From positions 45,577,667 through 45,641,666 of the forward strand of contig OY282610.1 in assembly GCA_958298945.1 (NCBI GenBank): a stretch of 64,000 nucleotides of DNA. Direction: 5' to 3'. The stretch is from Atherix ibis (Eukaryota; Arthropoda; Insecta; Diptera; Athericidae). This document shows positions 60,204-64,000 of this stretch, in pieces (position 1 is the stretch's first letter; every line of letters begins with the position of its first letter). The notes beneath the pieces were generated by a model. It was not told where the DNA came from, ran no database searches, and saw nothing but the letters and a program-made list of their open reading frames with translations. A program made the translations under genes and the position numbers.

Positions 60204-62164
60204 TATATACTTTTACATGTAAATTGAGATAATTAGTAAATTAGATTTCACAAAACATGATATTCAAAAAACAATCAAAACACATACAAAAAACAAAAAA
60301 AAAAACATCTTCTTCTGTATTATGGCAATAATTTTCGAATTATTGTATTTTCGTATGTTAATGAATTGATAAACATACGAAAATTCCAAATGGTACGTGC
60401 AAATATAAATTTACCAAATACACTTACCATATAAAACAATTCAATTCCAAATAACAATTCGCTTTGATTTTCAAATAAATTATGGAATAATTCACCGGAG
60501 CCTACAATACGACCATGCTAATCAGTACAGCACTCGTATTTTTTTGGTAAATATTTCGAACACGTTTTTTCAAAAAATCCAAAAGTATATTTTAAAGCGC
60601 ACCTAACCTCCCAAACACCCCTTAAAACAACGACATAATGTACTTGTTCAAGTAAAGTTGCACACAAAACAATTGCGTTCTTTATGGGGCTTTTTGGATT
60701 TTATTCTAGAGGTAATTCTATCAGAAAATAAAACTTGTTAATCGAGAGTTGCCTTTAAGGAATTGTACTATGAACAATTTTCCTGATGGTCACACTTAGC
60801 TTATGTGAAGGGTGTTTCTATTTTTCAAGAATGTTTCCGCCCCTCTAATTTTTTGTTTTTCTTTTCTAAGAAAGTTACTCAATAACATCAGCCAAAAGCA
60901 ATAGTATCAAAAGTAAACGATGTAATGTTGGCAATTTATAAGACTCTAAGTGGTATTTCACTACTATCTTTCTGGAGGGAGGTTTATTCGCCTCAAAATC
61001 ATCGACTAATATACTTATCCTTGGCCTACTTAATTCTAATATCTAATGAAGGCAAGACAAAAAAACTTCTTACAAGAGATAATGGGGATTTGTTAATGTG
61101 TAAAAAAAAGTGTCCTTAAAATTTCATTTTATTGTTGTTTGTTATTTTTCGTTTTTTCTTATGTTAATTTTTTTGTTGGTTTTTCTTTTAATTTTAGCGA
61201 TCGGTAATGTTGATTCGAGAGCATGAAAATATAATCTTGATTATTTATTTGTTAGACGAAATATGTACATGCATAAATGGTGCGAAGGACGAAATATATA
61301 TGGTTTCAGCTAAAACCGTCATTATCGTTACCAAACATAGCAGCAACACCAGTAATAATATTAAAACCTCCTAAATTACTTTAAAGATACTTTTTATTCA
61401 ACATGAGTGAATTTTTCTATTTTTATTTTGATTTTTTCCCGATTATTTATTTCTTTCTTAAGTGAAGATGTTTGAATAAATTGAGTCCTCATTAATTTTT
61501 AAAATATTGTATTTTTCATAACGTTAATTTTTATTGTTACTAATTTTGATTAGATGTTATGTTTGCTAAATCATTCTAGACAATTATAGATTTCAGTTGG
61601 AGAGAATTGTTTTTTTTTATTGGTTACTTTCATAGAAATAAATATTATTAAAAATATTTATTGATGATAAACCAGTTATTCCAGTGATAAAGTGGAAAGT
61701 TTTTCGATTCAAAACACTTTTTATACTTTTAGAGAAAATTTTTCAAACTGCCAGGAAAATATTTTATAAAGTTGGTATGTTTTAAAAAATTGTATTTGGA
61801 AATATTTACTTGGCTTCAAGAAATTTAGAACAATTTTATTCAGCAGGTCTTCGTTAAAAATCAAAGCACTCTTGTACTCAGGCACTTTTTAGAAGCAGTT
61901 TTCTTCAATAGGAGTTGACAAAATTGAAAATTCTTCTTCAGTAATTACTTTATAGAATTTATATTCTTCGAAAACAATTCATTTATTTAAAGTATTCGCC
62001 TCTTTATAGGGCTTCTTTCATTATGGGGCTTGTAGATAGAACAATTCCTTCTTCAGTATACGGTTTAAAAATTGTACTTGAAAATGGAAAATAAAAGTAA
62101 GTGAACGTATGTCTCTCAACATAACTTTTGCTCTTTATTGTGAATCATATCATCTCATATATCT
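60204..62164. other. AT-rich spacer
   Basis: A 13-bp hairpin (60347-60359 with 60372-60384). 60925-61119 has a weak NEGKTK string as in the LINE relics but too little to call. The repeat piece at 61846 is listed separately. Confidence 0.4.
61846..61975 (+). repeat. dispersed direct repeat, copy 1
   Basis: GGTCTTCGTTAAAAATCAAA ... TTTTCTTCAATAGGAGTTGA is repeated in diverged form at 63728-63845 (GGTCTTCGTTCAAGGTCTGA ... TTTTCTTCAATAATAGTTGA). Non-coding. Confidence 0.55.
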
Positions 62165-62262
62165 TAATGATAGTGCCATACCACAAAATACTGAAACTAA
62201 GCATATCAATTTCCATCGAATTCGATTTTTTCAGTCCAAACTATGAGTACTTCTTAAAATTG
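62165..62262 (+). pseudogene. jockey-type LINE C-terminal fragment (short)
   Basis: 62175-62250 reads IPQNTETKHINFHRIRFFQS then KL-stop, like the SNIxxIQRFQSKxLR end seen at 46345-46440. Very short. Confidence 0.4.
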
Positions 62263-62458
62263 TCGCTTCTTCCTTTTCTGTTATAGTCCATTATGCTCGT
62301 GATTAGATTGTTTCTCGTTATAAAAGGTTTCATTCCCATTTTCCCAATCATAATTATCCTGTTGTTCCACTTTCTTTTCTATAAAAACTCATCAACGATA
62401 TAAACATAATTGAAAACATAATTTGTTAAAATACTAACTTCTAATTTATATTTACATA

Positions 62459-63581
62459 CGATGATAGTCTGATAAGTCAGTGATAAATGTAAAAAATAAA
62501 GCTAATCTCAGAAAATAAATACTCTTTTTATCATTTGGTATTCTTAAGAAGATAATGTATAAAATCTCATAAATATTTGTTTCTTAGTTGAGTTTTGACA
62601 GCCATTAAAAATAGATATGATTTGTGTTCTTTTACTGATATAGTAAAAAGACAATTTTATCTTTTAAAGGAAAAAAATCATATTAAAGCAATGTCAGGCT
62701 TTAAAAGTATAATAGAGACTCCTCACCATCTCATATATTAATTCAGAGGTATTTTGCTGAATTTCGTTATTAATGTATAAGAAAAAATAATGCTGGTGGA
62801 TATTCTCTTTAAGTTATCATCGAAGAAATAATTAACTTTTGGTATAAGAAAGGTACCGGCGATATTGTTGCTGCGTTTGCTAACACATGATGAAAAACGT
62901 GTTTGTATAACATCTTAAATGGTCTGTTTAGACATTTTTAAGCGTAATATAATTACATTTTTATATCTATTCATAACTGTTTCTTAAAGTTGGATTCACC
63001 ATTGCACACCAGGAATCAAGGGTTAGTCAAAACAATAGACTTCTACTAGCGAACGTGCAGCAAAGATGGCAAAAACAGTTTCTTCCATAGGAAAGGTAAT
63101 ATTATTCGAATATCTTGAAAAAGGAAAAAAGGTTAAAGGACAGACAGTATTATACAACATTACTAGACTAGTTGGCTAATTAAATTAATACAAAAAGATA
63201 GCTTTTGGCAAAGAGAAAAGTTATTTTTCATCATGACAATGCATCAGTACATTCATCAAAAATTAGTGGAATCACGTTATGAATAACTTTCTCCCTCCAT
63301 ATTCTCGAGATTTGCCATTCTGTGACTCTTTTCTATTTCCAAACATGAAGAAATGGCTTGGTGGAAATAAGTTTGGTCCAAAGTCTGAACTTATAGCCAA
63401 AACAAAAGCCTATTTTGTAGAGTTAAAAGAAATCGTTATACATAAATGGCATAAAGTTATTAGAATATCATTGAATGAAGCGTATCAATCTAATAGAAGA
63501 CTATGTTGAAAAATAAATAAATTTTTGTTGAAAAAATTAATTCTTTATTTTATTTATCACTGACTTATCAGACTGTTTTCG
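62459..63581 (+). mobile_element. decayed mariner with recognisable inverted repeats
   Basis: TA at 62457-62458 and 63582-63583. Left end CGATGATAGTCTGATAAGTC and right end, read inward, CGAAAACAGTCTGATAAGTC. Both continue AGTGATAAAT, so 27 of 30 positions match. 1123 bp. The transposase inside is related to the one at 14464-15513. Confidence 0.85.
62860..63516 (+). pseudogene. mariner transposase relic, heavily broken
   Basis: Blocks in order: LLTHDEKRVCITS-stop-MVCLD (the LLTPENKRNRxTTxxxCL stretch), SWIHH (first-aspartate block, the aspartate lost), RAAKMAKTVSSIGKVILFEY (a deletion joins GKV to the EYLEKG block), LEKGKKVKGQTVLYNI, FHHDNA as shifted codons near 63230, then FLPPYSRDLPFCDSFLFPNM (third aspartate present) and KKWLGGNKFGPKSELIAKTK, ending in a shifted frame with EDYVEK and TAA (63514-63516). 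Same C-terminus as 14464-15513. Confidence 0.7.
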
Positions 63582-63727
63582 TATGTACAAGCGACCAGAT
63601 GAAATATGAATGGATTATTATTTCCTATAACCCTATATATTTATAAATCTTTTGTGATGAATTTACCTGTAATAAAATTCTCAGAAATTGTTATTTGTTA
63701 TAAGAATATTGTTCTTTATTTTATTCT

Positions 63728-63845
63728 GGTCTTCGTTCAAGGTCTGAGCGATCTACTGCTCAGCAATTTAGAAGCAATTTTCTTCAATAATAGTTGACAA
63801 AAATACAGTAAATTTTTCAGTATTCGTTTTATGAATTTTATACTC
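63728..63845 (+). repeat. dispersed direct repeat, copy 2
   Basis: Second copy of the repeat at 61846-61975. They lie on both sides of the mariner at 62459 but not at its edges. Confidence 0.5.
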
Positions 63846-63973
63846 TGTTATGGCAGTCCTGATAAAGTGGTCATATCCGAAGGTGTGATCGTCATTTAGA
63901 GTTCCGTTGCCCTGGATTTATTGGTAAAAACAGACAAGTGGAATGAAGATGGAGACAATAGATGTCCAACATA

Positions 63974-64000
63974 CGAGGTCTGTTGAAAAAGTATCGCGAA
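63974..64000 (+). mobile_element. mariner 5' end, cut by window edge
   Basis: After TA (63972-63973) the last 27 bases repeat the left inverted repeat of the element at 26643, beginning CGAGGTCTGTTGAAAAAGTA, with one mismatch (G for C at the 12th base). Only the first 27 bp are in the window, so whether a transposase follows is unknown. Confidence 0.85.

Noticed and set aside
60925..61119. Further copy of the 15577-type LINE, from an NEGKTK string
   Set aside because: Only six to eight residues agree and the surrounding codons do not continue the family order.
1..64000. A new defence, biosynthetic or CRISPR-like system
   Set aside because: No CRISPR-type spaced repeats, no operon-like gene runs and no intact multi-gene unit. 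Apart from the two weak exon candidates, the readable coding sequence belongs to Tc1/mariner or LINE elements.

Overview
This window looks like a strongly AT-rich, gene-poor, repeat-laden piece of an insect nuclear genome, most likely a fly. The basis is the content: dense, decayed mariner-family transposons of several lineages, pieces of R1-type, jockey-type and RNase H-bearing non-LTR retrotransposons, TA target duplications, and no operon or bacterial gene structure. A group of relics with 41 residues between the second and third catalytic aspartates resembles the rosa (DD41D) mariners known from tephritid flies, but species identity cannot be settled here. No complete host gene is visible. 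Two short stretches with splice-like borders (36963-37054 and 54317-54575) are only candidates for host exons.

Layout. 1-1898: two minus-strand mariners, the first cut by the window edge, the second near full length with one nonsense codon. 1899-10650: AT-rich DNA with a DD41D fragment, a foldback, a diverged ~160-bp tandem array, a LINE tail (7490-8160) and a TTC microsatellite. 10651-14295: a mariner relic and two head-to-head DD41D pieces. 14296-17102: a 1.28-kb mariner followed by LINE relics in both orientations. 19490-24742: decayed mariners and an unclassified dispersed repeat. 26643-28765: a mariner with perfect 32-bp inverted repeats next to a DD41D relic that is split by a SINE-like insert. 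30330-31330: two internally deleted transposons. 33269-34538: the best-preserved element, an irritans-type (Himar-like) mariner with 27-bp perfect inverted repeats and a single stop codon. 35190-35995: a jockey relic and a 44-bp perfect palindrome. 38644-42233: an internally deleted mariner, a LINE RNase H fragment and the longest DD41D relic. 44120-47410: LINE relics. 48968-50820: a mariner of the 38644 family beside a DD41D relic, and a compound repeat. 52976-56997: two more DD41D relics. 58090-60203: an old DD41D-like element that appears to carry an R1-type LINE inside it. 62459-64000: a decayed mariner and the first 27 bp of another copy of the 26643 family.

The sequences do not form a pathway. 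They record repeated waves of Tc1/mariner and LINE insertion, with younger copies lying in or beside older ones. Every transposase whose frame can be followed inside the window carries at least one disabling lesion. The only intact reading frame of this kind is the N-terminal fragment cut by the left edge.
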